Positions 1 through 11,607 of a stretch of DNA of 64,000 nt are shown in pieces (the stretch's first letter is position 1; every line of letters starts with the position of its first letter). Position numbers and translations under genes: made by a program. Location of the stretch: NCBI GenBank assembly GCA_030765055.1, contig CM060953.1, forward strand, positions 195,873,482 through 195,937,481. The letters are read 5' to 3'. The DNA is from Mantis religiosa (lineage: Eukaryota > Arthropoda > Insecta > Mantodea > Mantidae). Under the pieces are notes generated by a model. It ran no database searches, was not told the origin of the DNA, and saw nothing but the letters and a program-made list of their open reading frames with translations.

Positions 1-545
1 AGTGTAAAAGCACTATGCAGCTACATCTGTTAAATAAGGCAGTTTATGATAACACAAACATGCCCATTCCTATATCAGCTACTTCGTATTCCTTTTTAAT
101 TCCACTATTTTCATAGTTTCTATTTATTCGTGAAGTAGCCATAATAATCATTCGAAGACTACCTAGAACGCTCATGCGATCTGGTGGTTGACACGCAAAT
201 TTCCAAATCTAGAAGTGCCAGGGTAAGATTCTGGGTTGGAATAGAAAAACCTTATTGTACCCCTAGGATGTAGAAGTGAGAGTGGATGAGAAGAAACTTA
301 ACTCCATCTGAGAGACTCGATTGGAAGTAGTGCTACAGTTGTTTAGAACTAAGGCTTCTGTAAAGGAGTGACGAAACAAGCTGCTATAGAACGCATTTAA
401 AGTCCAGAAGGTTAAATGTCTACCACACATCGAGCTAGAAGGTATATTTTGACAGATCTGCCATGATATGACCATATAGTTAAAGTAAGATGGTATAGTA
501 GGAAAGAAATATAGAAAATTAACCATTCACTACACACGGATTCAC

Positions 546-873
546 GAGGTATCTAATAACAGGTCGGCCGTGCTATCCCCAGCAGTTAAAGTACTTTCAT
601 ACGGTATAGGGATGAGACCCAGAAGATTAACGCCTCCCTCGGTAGCTTAGGTGTCTGGCTCACGCTCAAGAGGGCCGGGTGAGCTACCCGGATAAAGGGT
701 TCTCTGGGATGTTTCCTCACCCTGACGGACGAATGTCGGCTAACTCGAAAAATCCATGGACCCTGGATTCATTTGAGTATTACTTCATCCATTTCATGCA
801 TCGTCCGATATAACTTAACGTTTGAGGACATAGCTACGAGGTCTCTACTAACAGTCCCGTCGTGATATAACCA
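546..873. repeat. Left flank of the 178-bp array: dispersed repeat module
   Basis: Two words here recur on the far side of the array. The stretch at 838-873, ending in GTCGTGATATAACCA, matches 4829-4862 almost exactly, and a more diverged copy lies at 546-582. The stretch at about 597-632 (GGGATGAGACCCAGAAG and what follows) matches 4780-4805. The array therefore sits inside a larger dispersed or duplicated repeat. No coding potential is visible. Confidence 0.55.
636..835 (+). repeat. tRNA-like head followed by a single diverged 108-bp repeat unit
   Basis: Bases 636-690 resemble the tRNA-like heads found next to the 108-bp arrays near 19.1 kb and 31.4 kb (shared words GCCTC.GTAGC, GTGTCTG, CTCAAGAGG and GGG). 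Bases 705-835 are one diverged copy of the 108-bp unit that is tandemly repeated at 18.1, 30.9 and 57.0 kb, including GACGAATGTC, CATCGTCCGATAT and ACTTAACGTT. The head-then-body order agrees with the two other loci that have a head, so this may be the unexpanded form of that element. Confidence 0.5.
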
Positions 874-3800
874 ATACTGTCTACCCACCACAAGAAAACA
901 AGCGGGGCCTGCAGAGCGAGGGGAGCTTGAACTATTTATCTGCTCTGTTAGTAGATCTGTTTACTAAAAAATGTGTATGAGAGTATATATGAGTCACCCA
1001 TGCTGCCAGATCTAATGCTCGTTTCAGTAACTGCAGTGATAGGTATTATGTACTGTCTACCCACCACAAGAAGATAAGGGAGGCATGAGGAGGGAGAGGA
1101 GCTTAAACTGTTTATCTGTTCTGTTAGTGGATCTGTTTACTACGAAATGTGTGTATGAGAGTACATATGAGTCATCCATACTGTCAGATCTAATGCTCGT
1201 TTCAGTAACTGCAGTGATAGGTATTATGTACTCTCTACCCACCACAAGAAGACAAGCGAGGCCTGAAGAGGGAGAGAAGCTTGAACTTCATCTGCTCTGT
1301 TACTGGATCTGTTTACTACGAAATGAGTGTATGAGAGTACATGTGAGTCACCCATACTGTCAGATCTAATGCTCGTTTTAGTAACTACAGTGATAGGTAT
1401 TATGTACTGTCTACCCACCACAAGAAGACAAGCGGGGCCTGAAGAGGGAGAGGAGCTTGAACTGTTTATCTGTTCTAGTAGTAGATCTGTTTACTACGAA
1501 ATGAGTGTATGAGAGTACATATGAGTCACCCATACTGTCAGATCTAATACTCGTTTCAGTAACTGCAGTGATAGGTATTATGTACTGTCTACCCACCACA
1601 AGAAGACAAGCGGGGCATGAAGAGGGAGAGAAGCTTGAACTTTATCTGCTCTGTTACTGGATCTGTTTACTACGACATGAGTGTATGAGAGTACATATGA
1701 GTCATCCATACTGTCTGATGTAATGCTCGTTTCAGTAACTGCAGTGATAGGTATTATGTGCTGTCCACCCACTACAAGAAGACAAGCGAGGCCTGAAGAG
1801 GGAGAGAGGAACTTAAACCGTTTATCTACTGTGTTAACTGATCTGCTTACTACGAAATGAGTGTATGAGAGTATATATGAGTCACCCATACTGTCAGATC
1901 TAATGCTCGTTTCAGTAACTGCAGTGATAGGTATTATGTACTGTCTACCCATCACAAGAAGACAAGCGAGGCCTGAAGAGGGAGAGAGGAACTTGAACCG
2001 TTTATCTACTCTGTTAGCGGATCTGCTTACTACGAAATGAGTGTATGAGAGTATATATGAGTGACCCATGCTGTCAGATCTAATGCTTGTTTCAGTAACT
2101 GCAGTGATAGGTATTATGTACTGTCCTCCCATCACAAGAAGACAAGCGGGGCCTGAAGAGGGAGGGAGGAACTTGAACCGTTTATCTGCTCTGTTAGCGG
2201 ATCTGCTTACTACGAAATGAGTGTATGAGAGTATATATGAGTGACCCATGCTGTCAGATCTAATGCTCGTTTCAGTAAATGCAGTGATAGGTATTATGTA
2301 CTGTCCTCCCATCACAAGAAGACAAGCGGGGCCTGAAGAGGGAGGGAGGAACTTGAACCGTTTATCTACTCTGTTAGCGGATCTGCTTACTACGAAATGA
2401 GTGTATGAGAGTATATATGAGTGACCCATGCTGTCAGATCTAATGCTCGTTTCAGTAACTGCAGTGATAGGTATTATGTACTGTTTACCCACTACAAGAA
2501 CACAAGCAGGGCATGAAGAGGGAGAGGAGCTTGAACTGTTTATTTACTCTGTTAGTGGATCTGTTTACTACGAAATGAGTGTATGAGAGTACATATGAAT
2601 CATCTCTGCTGTCAGATCTAATGCTCGTTTCAGTAACCGCAGTGATAGGTATTATGTACTGTCTACCCACTACAAGAAGGCAAGCTGGACCTGAAGAGGG
2701 AGAGGAGCTTGAACTGTTATCTGCTCTGTTAGTGGATCTGTTTACTACGAAATGAGTGTATGAGAGTACATATGAGTCACCCATACTGTCAGATCTAATG
2801 CTCGTTTCAGTAACTGCAGTAATAGGTATTATGTACTGTCTACCCACCACAAGAAGACAAGCGGGGCCTGAAGAGAGAGAGGAGCTTGAACTGTTTATCT
2901 GTTCTGTTAGTAGATCTGTTTACTACGAAATGAGTGTATGAGAGTACATATGAGTCACCCATACTGTCAGATCTAATGCTCGTTTCAGTAACTGCAGTAA
3001 TAGGTATTATGTACTGTCTACCCACCACAAGAAGACAAGCGGGGCCTGGAGAGAGAGAGGAGCTTGAACTATTTATCTGCTCTGTTAGTAGATCTGTTTA
3101 CTACGAAATGAGTGTATGAGAGTACATATGAGTCACCCATGCTGTCAGATCTAATGCTCGTTTCAGTAAATACAGTGATAGGTATTATGTACTGTCTACC
3201 AACTACAAGAAGACAAGCGAGACCTGCAGAGGGAGAGGAGCTTGAACTGTTTATCTGCTCTGTTAGTAGATCTGTTTGCTACGAAATGAGTGTATGAGAG
3301 TACGTATGAGTCACCCATACTGTCAGATCTAATGCTCGTTTCAGTAACTGCAGTGATAGGTATTATGTACTGTCTACCCATCACAAGAAACAAGCGAGGC
3401 CTGAAGAGGGAGAGAGGAACTTGAACCGTTTATCTACTCTGTTAGCGGATCTGCTTACTACGAAATGAGTGTATGAGAGTATATATGAGTGACCCATGCT
3501 GTCAGATCTAATGCTCGTTTCAGTAACTGCAGTGATAGGTATTATGTACTGCCTACCCACCACAAGAAGACAAGCGGGGCCTGAAGAGGGAGAGAGGAAC
3601 TTGAACCGTTTATCTACTGTGTTAACTGCTCTGCTTACTACGAAATGAGTGTATGAGAGTACATATGAGTCACCCATACTGTCAGATCTAATGCTCGTTT
3701 CAGTAACTGCAGTGATAGGTATTATGTACTGTCTACCCATCACAAGAAACAAGCGAGGCCTGAAGAGGGAGAGAGGAGCTTGAACCGTTTATCTACTCTG

Positions 3801-4615
3801 TTAGCGGATCTGCTTACTACGAAATGAGTGTATGAGAGTATATATGAGTGACCCATGCTGTCAGATCTAATGCTTGTTTCAGTAACTGCAGTGATAGGTA
3901 TTATATACTGTCCTCCCATCACAAGAAGACAAGCGGGGCCTGAAGAGGGAGAGAGGAACTTGAACTGTTTATCTGCTCTGTTAGTAGATCTGTTTACTAT
4001 GAAATAAGTGTATGAGAGTACATATGAGTCACCCATACTGTCAGATCTAATGCTCGTTTCAGTAACTGAAGTGATAGGTATTATGTACTGTCTACCCACT
4101 ACAGGAAGGCAAGCTGGACCTGAAGAGGGAGAGGAGCTTGAACTGTTATCTGCTCTGTTAGTGGATCTGTTTACTACGAAATGAGTGTATGAGAGTACAT
4201 ATGAGTCACCCATACTGTCAGATCTAATGCTCGTTTCAGTAACTGTAGTGATAGGTATTATGTACTGTCTACCCACCACAAGAAGGCAAGCGGGGTCTGA
4301 AGAGGGAGAGGAGCTTGAACTGTTTATCTGCTCTGTTAGTGGATCTGTTTACTACAAAATGAGTGTATGAGAGTACATATGAGTCACCCATAATGCCAGA
4401 TCTAATGCTCGTTTCAGTAACTGTAGTGATAGGTATTATGTACTGTCTACCCACCACAAGAAGGCAAGCGGGGTCTGAAGAGGGAGAGGAGCTTGAACTG
4501 TTTATCTGCTCTGTTAGTTGATCTGTTTACTACGAAATGAGTGTATGAGAGTACATATGAGTCACCCACAATGCCAGATGTAATGCTTGTTTCAGTAACT
4601 GCAGTGACAAATATT
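874..4615. repeat. Tandem array, about 21 units of 178-180 bp
   Basis: A unit starting TACTGTCTACCCACCACAAG recurs every 178 bp (for example the same codon context at 2850, 3028, 4279 and 4457). A second variant carries GGAGAGAGGAACTTGAACCG and is about 180 bp long. The variants are interspersed, with the 180-bp type concentrated at 1.8-2.5 kb and 3.4-4.0 kb. Because 180 is divisible by three, runs of the longer type leave open frames of up to 304 codons on the minus strand. No known protein domain is recognisable in them, and I do not call them genes. Identity between neighbouring units is high. Confidence 0.95.
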
Positions 4616-4771
4616 ATACGTGGGCGTTATGTTACAACATTGTATTTTACATGAACCTAGCATCTTTAACATATCCGCAAGGTGAACATAAGCATAACAA
4701 AGGAGATTACGTTATACATTCCTCTGCTTTAGCTTCTTGTATTGGGCAGATATTAAATGAAACAAAATTAT

Positions 4772-4862
4772 ATGGCACAGGGATAAGACCTAGAAGGTTT
4801 ACGGTGCGTCATACACAACGCCAAGGGGTATCCACTAACATATCTGTCGTGATATAACCAGT
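4772..4862. repeat. Right-flank copy of the repeat bordering the 178-bp array
   Basis: Contains GGGATAAGACCTAGAAGG (compare 610-627) and, further on, CTGTCGTGATATAACCAGTAG (compare 854-873). It bounds the array on the right as the left module does on the left. The two words occur in swapped order relative to the copies at 546-632, which suggests a tandem or circularly permuted larger unit. Confidence 0.55.
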
Positions 4863-5624
4863 AGTTATTTTAAGATACAGGAGTGTGACCCAAAGTACCT
4901 CCGGGCTTAAAGTTTGAATGCACATACATAGGGCTATTGTATCAACCCGCCAACAAACACGTCTTGATGTTCCCTGTGGCCAGCTGTTAACGTCTGGCTT
5001 TTATCGCTACTGTCATATTTTTCACTGCAAACCAACTAATATATTTGGAAATTTACTTTACTCTGTTTTATAAATAAAGATACACGAGATATTTAAGGAT
5101 GAATATGAGAAACAATGGCTAAAATCTGTTTATATATACTTGCCTCAAAAGATTTCCTTTCGCACTATCAATTATTTATGCATTATCCAGTATGAGAATA
5201 TACATTACAGCAAAATATCTGTCTACACACAACAAAAGTTAATTAAATCGAAGTGACATGCTATGAACACAATTAAAATTTGTAATAAAACTTTCGAAAC
5301 ACTCACAAATTTCTTTCCGTGCGATGAGATATGACAGGTGCTGCCATCTATGTACAGCAAGATAATGTACTACTTTAAGCAAAAGTCCTCTCCTCCCGGA
5401 CAATCAATTAATTAGAAAACCTCTTCTATAAAGTGTATGTTTATAAGAAGTACTATTAAATTCAACTTAAACTATTTCTTTACCGCAAACCTTACATCTA
5501 CTAAAACTTTAATGTGAATGTATAGACTGAGCAAGATCGGGAAATTACTATAAACATTATTTTGTAACATTTCCAATGTCTTGAGTTTGGGCAAAGTTCT
5601 TTGCTTATGATTAAGAGTAAATTT
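4863..5624. other. AT-rich stretch, nothing recognised
   Basis: No open frame with recognisable homology, no tandem structure and no tRNA-like fold was seen in these roughly 760 bases. Confidence 0.5.
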
Positions 5625-5625
5625 T

Positions 5626-5835
5626 AGTTAATTGATGGAAATTAATCATTTCTCCACACTAGCCGTCTATAGGCTAAGATATTTGATGAATAGAGTCAAC
5701 ATGAAAAATTCAATGCCATGGCCGGGATTTGAACCACGGATCTCCTGGTTTCCGTCCAGTCGCTCTTAACCTTTGAGCTACCATGGCCAACGTGCCTTCC
5801 TGACATTGAATTCTCCAGTTGACTCTTTTTTTAAA
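5626..5835 (-). mobile_element. tRNA-like hairpin element (copy 1)
   Basis: On the minus strand, bases 5788-5714 form a tRNA-like module: GCCATGG and CCATGGC can pair as an acceptor stem, TAGCTCAA...GAGCG is A-box-like and GGTTCAAATCCC is B-box-like. It is flanked by inverted repeats, AGAGTCAACATGAAAAATTC on the left and the reverse complement of AGTTGACTCT with neighbouring bases on the right (about 5808-5827). A tail containing CACACTAGCCGT (5655-5675) is shared with copies near 12.7, 14.3, 17.3 and 39.25 kb. A genuine tRNA gene is unlikely: base 33 is not T, and many similar copies are scattered in the window. Confidence 0.75.
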
Positions 5836-6077
5836 TATATTTATCAGTTCGGTCAGCAATAATATATGCTTTGCAGATCTGAGAGAACAGATACAAAATA
5901 ATCACAGAGTAAAAGCTTTATAGAGGTAGGACAATTTGCCTCCTCTGAACTAAAACAAATGTGTTACTGCACTAATATAAATGTGGCAATGAACTAATAA
6001 AATGGTACACATACTTCCATTGTGAGAATTCACATAGTAGAACAGAATAATGGAAAAAAATAAACTGAAACAGTAGA

Positions 6078-7060
6078 TTATTCAGAAGTGGAAGTGTTAT
6101 CACCGTAAAGCAGGTCCTGTGGTAGTCGTCGCTTCAGTCGCGTTGGCCGGCGAATTCGGACGCCGATGTTATACGTCACAGCTCCTGGGACGTGGCGTAG
6201 ATTGTAAAAGAAGCGTCTAGCAGTCTGTCGGATGAAATGGTGGAGAGGAAGAAGTCCCAGTTCGTGATGCAGCTGCTGGTTGCGGACAAACCAAGGAGCA
6301 TTGGTGGCGATTCTCAAGAATCGACTCCGGATGACCTGTAGACGCCTCAGGTGACAAGTACTGGCAGTCCCCCAGAGGTTGAACCAGAGTTTTGTATAGG
6401 AGCAGTGAAGATTCTAAAGCAAGTGAAGTATGTTTGTGAAATACTGGAGACAGTTGTGAAAGACGAGCGGATGCCAGGGTAATGGTGCGGTCGATATGAG
6501 GCTTCCATGTAAGCCGAGTGTCCAATAACACTCCAAGGTACTTGACTGGTGTAGGTGAAGAGAGTCACGGCACATGATCAGTCAGAAGGAGTATAGGCGG
6601 AGGGGGATTATAGCTGCGTAAAGTAAAAATATTGGCTTCAGTTTTCTGGGTATTTAGGGAGATGCACCAATTTTGACACCATTGAACGAGGCGATCAAGA
6701 GAGAGGTGTAGGGTTCGTACAGTAGAATGTAGATCGGAGTGAGAGTAAAATAAAACAGTGTCGTCAGCATACAGGGCAATTGAGGTTGGGGCCATGTCTG
6801 GAATATCAGAGGTGTAAATACTAAACAGCGTTGGTCCCAGTATTGAACCTTGTGGAACGCTTGCTGTAATACGACGCTCAGTTGAAAGAGTGCCTCCTAT
6901 GCGCACCGCAAAAGTGCGATAAGTGAGAAAACTGGTAATAATGTGGATTAAGTAGTCCGGGATACCAATGCGATAGAGTTTAAGTAGCAAGCCAGAATGC
7001 CATACCTTATCAAATGCCTGTGCTACATCAAGGAAAATAAGAGTAAATTCTGCTGACTGG
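6078..7060 (-). pseudogene. Jockey-like non-LTR retrotransposon, 5'-truncated RT fragment
   Basis: Read on the minus strand, the fragment begins in RT motif A (FLDVAQAFDKVWH, about 7040-7000). It runs through the motif B region SVPQGSILGP and the catalytic YADD motif (near 6765-6755, intact), and continues through the thumb region (KYLGVLLD) to a C-terminal tail ending DLLYGDNTSTSE and a stop at 6078. At least two frameshifts divide it (around 6565-6531 and 6350-6310), so it cannot make a single protein. The family copies itself by target-primed reverse transcription. The endonuclease and ORF1 parts are missing, as expected for 5' truncation. Clade assignment to Jockey is from general motif style and is fairly confident. 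Confidence 0.88.
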
Positions 7061-7860
7061 CAAAATATGTACTTTGGACTGGTGAATCATACTGTGACTT
7101 TGTGGGCTCGTGAAATGAAAAGTCCAATTTCACCACTCAAAAATGTTCTTTATTTCCACCGACTTACAGTTAAACACTTGCCAATTACATAAAATTACGT
7201 AATGCACACAATTACGATTCACCAGTTCGTCCGTTACAATTACGTACGGTCTTCTCACTAGCACTGCGTCCTTACACCAAGAACTGACTGACTGTCTTTC
7301 TGAAACCCTTTTTATTGGAATGTCACTGTTCTTCTAGAAGTCTCTGGTTTCCCGCAAATCATCCGAACGTTCCAGACCACCGGAGAAGGGGAGAGAAACG
7401 TCGAGGGACAGGTGACACTTCCCTAACCACCCCTCAGTTAGTGACAGAGACTAATGGGAGGCGTGGCTCGGCGGCCTTTGGTTTCCTCACAGCTGTGGGC
7501 CTCATGCCTACCGCTAATTGGGTGACAATACATCCTGCTAGTCAAGGGAAACAATGCACAGGTGGCCAGTAACAGGCCTCAACTTGTTCTCCACGTCGTA
7601 AACAATGAATCACACATTCTGCTGATTTATACATGTCTTCAATTATGTAAACAACGATTACATAATACAATTTATTTTGCAATTTTATTTGCTCTGCTCA
7701 TTTGAACGTATCAAATAAGCGATAATATGGGCAATGTACTAAGAAATATTTGCAAACGCGTTCATTACTTCATTCGCCCGAAAAGTTGTGCTACGGGTAA
7801 TGTTGACTTCCGAAATCATTTTAAGCTCTGATAGGTTAACAATGTCACTATAATAGAACT
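7061..7860. other. Unassigned stretch between LINE fragment and IS630-type copy
   Basis: The first 550 bases are GC-richer than the surroundings and contain a short inverted pair (GGTGAATC at 7081 and GATTCACC at 7216). No domain was recognised in the short open frames. It may be the remains of another element, but I see no termini. Confidence 0.4.
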
Positions 7861-7861
7861 A

Positions 7862-8579
7862 TAGTGTGATCCACATAAACCTGAACCATTTTAAAAGACA
7901 ATAACCTTTGAATCAATGATGGGACACACGTACAAATTTGGGAGAATATAATACACAATTGGGAGATTACCTTACACTATTTACATCTCAGAGAAAATGT
8001 TGGAAGTGTCCTCCACCAGCATCTATGGATCGTTGGTCCTGTTTTCTTTGATACGACTGTAGACACTGAAGTTTATATAGGTATCTTCAAGACATTTTTG
8101 TAGCTGCTGGATGATATCGAATTGAGAGAAGGTTATTTCCAGCAAGATGGGGTGACGTGACATACATCTAATGACACCATGGAACTTGTAACCAGTTTCT
8201 TTGAAAATAGAATAATCTCAAAAGGTCTGTGGCCCCCAGATCCCCTGACCTAAGCTCACCGGATTTTTTCTTGTGGGGGTATCTAAAAATAGAGTGTACA
8301 AGAATAGGCCACGAACATTTTCTCAGGGAATCCATTAGAACCGAAATAAGTAACATTGACGAGGATACTCTCCGTAAAACTTCAAAGAATATGGTGAGAA
8401 GAATACAAACAAGTATAGATGCTGGTGGAGGAAACATCCAACATTTTTTCTGAGATGTAAATAGTGTAATGTAATCTCCCAATTGTGTATTATATTCTCC
8501 CAAAGTTGTACGTGTGTCCTATTATTGGTTCAAAATTTATGGCGTATAGAAGTGGTTCAGCTTTATATGGATCGTGCTG
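7862..8579 (+). mobile_element. IS630/Tc1-type element copy with foldback structure (D1)
   Basis: The right end (8530-8579) carries the terminal sequence shared with copies ending at 33705 and 46409: GGTTCAG, then TTATATGGATCG, then a TA. The plus strand retains the transposase C-terminal segment (PRSPDLSSPDFFLWGYLK at about 8232-8285, then a helical tail to a stop at 8453). Bases 7862-8030 are an inverted copy of 8410-8579, so the left part of the element has been replaced by its own right end. That leaves inverted arms of about 165 bp around a short centre holding a TCGTTGGTCCTGTTTTCTTTG segment shared with the fuller copy at 32.9 kb. Non-coding now. The family is a TA-targeting DDE/D transposon. 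Confidence 0.8.
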
Positions 8580-8590
8580 TATTTTATATA

Positions 8591-9296
8591 CGCGGGCTGT
8601 TCAATAAAGAATAATCATAATTCTTTTATTGTCATAATTTTTTGCACTAAAATTCAATCTTATTATATTATTTTAGCTTAATGAGAAACAAACACGCCGT
8701 AGTAGTTTCATTGTTGGTACTCCTGGTTCCCGCCTGTGAGAACCAGGCAAGTTCAGACATGTTCAGTATTGCCTACCGCTGCAATGGAGGTAACGTGCAG
8801 TTAAAGTTGATGTTAGAGGAAGATCCGGAGTTTCTTTCGAACGTAATCACTGCTGATGAAACTTGGCTACATCATTTTGATCCTGAGAGCAAACAGCAAA
8901 GCTCAGTGTGGAAATCTCATTCATCACCAACGCCACAAAAGTTAAGGTGGTTGATTCTGCTGGGAAAGTTATGGTCATCTCATTCTTTGATATTCATGGA
9001 ATGGTTTATCAGCATGTTGTACCTGCACACACATCAGTAACTGGACAATACTACAGGGATGCCCTAAAAACATTGCAAGTCCATATCAGGCGCAAAAGAC
9101 TACATTACCGTGAAGCAGGCTGGATGCTGCACCACGATAATGCGCGGCCGCATATTGCCAATGTTGTTTTGAATATCTTGCAAACATCAACGTGAAACAC
9201 ATCCCTTACCTTCCCTATAGTCCGGATTTAGCCCCATGTGACTTTCTTCTATTCCCTAACTTGAAGAAACGCCTTCGTGAGAGGCATTATCCATCT
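8591..9296 (+). mobile_element. mariner copy M1 (internally deleted, 3'-truncated)
   Basis: The 5' terminal repeat starts at 8591 (GGGCTGTTCAATAAAGAATA from 8594) directly after TA. Reading frames carry the second half of a mariner transposase: VITADETWLHHFDPESKQQS holds the first catalytic Asp, and the next frame holds HHDNARPH and (frameshifted) SPDLAPCDFF. The helix-turn-helix N-terminal half is missing: after the start-region word AATGGAGGTAAC the sequence jumps to CAGTTAAAGTTGATG, a junction shared with M2, M3 and M4. The copy ends abruptly at about 9296 in a different repeat. Dead, with frameshifts at about 8930 and 9170. Confidence 0.88.
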
Positions 9297-9900
9297 AAGG
9301 CTGAAGTACCGAGTGAGGTAATTCAGAAGGTATGCTTCCCTGGATCAGAGGAACAAGGCTGGGAAAAATAGCTACACCCCTCAAAGTTATCATTTAGCTT
9401 CATCTCACCTTTATTCCTGGTTGACTACTACAGTGTGGGTAAGTTTCGTTTTCAAGACTGGTGCGTCGATTTTTGTAATTCCTTGTTCTCCGCAACGGAG
9501 AAGCTCTCTCTAGGAGATGCGTAAAGCCCAGGGGTAGGGGAACTGGATGTTGTTACTTCAGATCTTGCACTCTGTCATTGTCCCTAATCAGGTTCAGACA
9601 TCCATAGTATGCTTTCACCTCATCCTCTCTTCAAGGGACGCCAAAACGGAATCACTGGTAGAGAATGTTTCATTGGTCGAGTCCTAGGTGCTCTCTTCGA
9701 ACCCTGATTTAGAGCCATAGTTAAAATATGACATTCCAGTAGAAAATATAAATAAAGCATTATAAAAAGAGCGAATAATTTGCATAAACTTGAAAAATGT
9801 CAAATATCTCAATTGCTATTCACTCACATTCCAGTACAAAGTTTTGAGAAATCTTGTTAATTAATTTTGAAAGAGATTCACTTTCATACTCTCAGTACGG
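9297..9900. repeat. Dispersed repeat X (copy 1), joined to mariner M2
   Basis: About 600 bp highly similar to 19776-20361, starting AAGTACCGAGTGAGGTAATT and ending CTCAGTACGG. The last 75 bp also occur at 20863-20937. In all three places it runs straight into a mariner copy that has lost its 5' terminal repeat, at the same junction. No protein recognised. Confidence 0.8.
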
Positions 9901-10752
9901 TCATAAATTTTCGCATAAAATTCAATCTTTTTATATTCTGTTAGCTTAATGTGAAACAAACACGCCGTAGTACTTTCATTGTTGGTACTCCTGGTTCCCA
10001 ACTGTAAGAATCAGGCAAGTTCGGACATTTTCAGTATCGCCTACCGCTACAATGGAGGTAGCTTGCAGTTAAAGTTGATGTTAGAGGAAGATCCGGAGTT
10101 TCTTTCAAACGTAATCACTGCTGATGAAACTTTGCTACATCATTTTGATCCTGAGAGCAAACAGCGAAGCTCAGTGTAGAAAAATCCTTCATTACCAACC
10201 TCCAAAAAAGTAAAAGTGGTTGCTTCTGCTGGGAAAGTTATGGTCATCTCATTCTTTGATATTCATGGAATGATTTGTCAGCATGTTCTACCTGTACATA
10301 CATCAGTAACTGTACAGGGATGTCCTGAGAACATTGCAAGTCCATATCAGACGCAAAAGACCATATTTCCGTGAAGCAGGCTGGATGCTGTACCACAATA
10401 ATGCGTGGCCGGATATTGACAATGTTGTTGCTGAATATCTTGCAAAAATCAACGTGAAGCACATCTCTCACCCTCCCTATAGTCCGGATTTAGCCCCATG
10501 TGACTTTTTTCTATTCCCTAACTTCGTGGGAGGCATTATCCATCATCAGAAGCAGTGGTGAAGGCTGCAGAGGCGATTTTGAAGGATATCTCAAAAATAT
10601 TTTCGAGCATGTCTTTGGAGACTGGCAGAAACGCTGGGACTAGTGTTTCGCATTCAGGAGAGGCTATTTTGAAAAGGACCTTCAAAATTATGAGGATGAA
10701 TAAACGTAATTGTCAAAAAATTATGATCATTTGTTCATTGAACAGCCCTTCA
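9901..10752 (+). mobile_element. mariner copy M2 (5' TIR lost, internally deleted)
   Basis: Starts at the shared X junction (TCATAAATTTTCGCA). Open frames show VITADETLLHHFDPESKQ (first Asp present, the usual Trp changed to Leu). Later comes YHNNAWPDI, where the second catalytic Asp has become Asn, then SPDLAPCDFFLF. The 3' terminal repeat is at about 10718-10750 (GATCATTTGTTCATTGAACA). The N-terminal DNA-binding half is absent with the same junction as M1. Inactive. Confidence 0.87.
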
Positions 10753-11607
10753 CCAACAAAACAGCTGAAACCAAAAACCCTCTTTATTAACAATTGTGAT
10801 ATCGAAAGCCTACAGCTTTGACAGTGCCTTGTGATGTCGCAAGCTGCTACAGTGTTAGAAAGCTCTGTGAAAGAATGCGACTACTAGAGAACTACTTCCA
10901 CAATCGTTAGGTGCATTCTGATTGAGCAGTTTCGAAAGCATTGCAGCTTCATTGCCCAAACCTCGAAAGTGGCACAAAAACGTCACTTTCTTCGGATCCG
11001 TAACCACGCCTATCAAAATATTTACTCTATACCTAGCACGTCGTCGGGGAAACCGTTATTTCCTCGGTAAGCATAAAACATTCACGGAAAGGTGTGATGT
11101 TTACAATCACACAACTTTCTCTACACTATGTAATATATTATCTTCATAGCTGGTTCAGAATCTATTCAGTTAGTGTTGTGTTTATTTTTTTCTACATTGT
11201 ATCTAAAAGAGAGAGGAAATGTTGGATTCCATCAAAAAACTGAATTTCAAAATATCATTTGAGACTCCAGGAATTCGAAAAAAAACTCCGGAAATAAAAG
11301 GAAAACTCATGGAAAAAGTAGGTCGCTCACGGGAAACGAAACCTTGACTCCAAAATGTGGGAGCCAATCACGTTCCGTATGTAACCACTACTCATCTCTA
11401 CAAGACCTGAAACACACACTTTGGTCTGCCCTTACAGCAGAATTACGTAACATACACAAATACAATCGACAAGGTCATTGACCACAAACAAAAGAGTCAC
11501 TTTCAAAAAACAGCTGCACGATTTCGATTATCACTTCACATTACGACTCTCTTAGTGAGTCGCAGCTTCCTTATATACCTCTACTTATATTTCCTGACAT
11601 TTCTCGA
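10753..11607. other. Unassigned stretch
   Basis: No recognisable domain, array or terminus seen. Short open frames (for example at 10922-11149) show no features I recognise. Confidence 0.4.

Noticed and set aside
8681..9040. Secreted protein with signal peptide (hydrophobic N-terminus at 8681)
   Set aside because: The hydrophobic start is the untranslated leader of the mariner read across the deletion junction. The rest is mariner transposase, and the same leader occurs in all copies.
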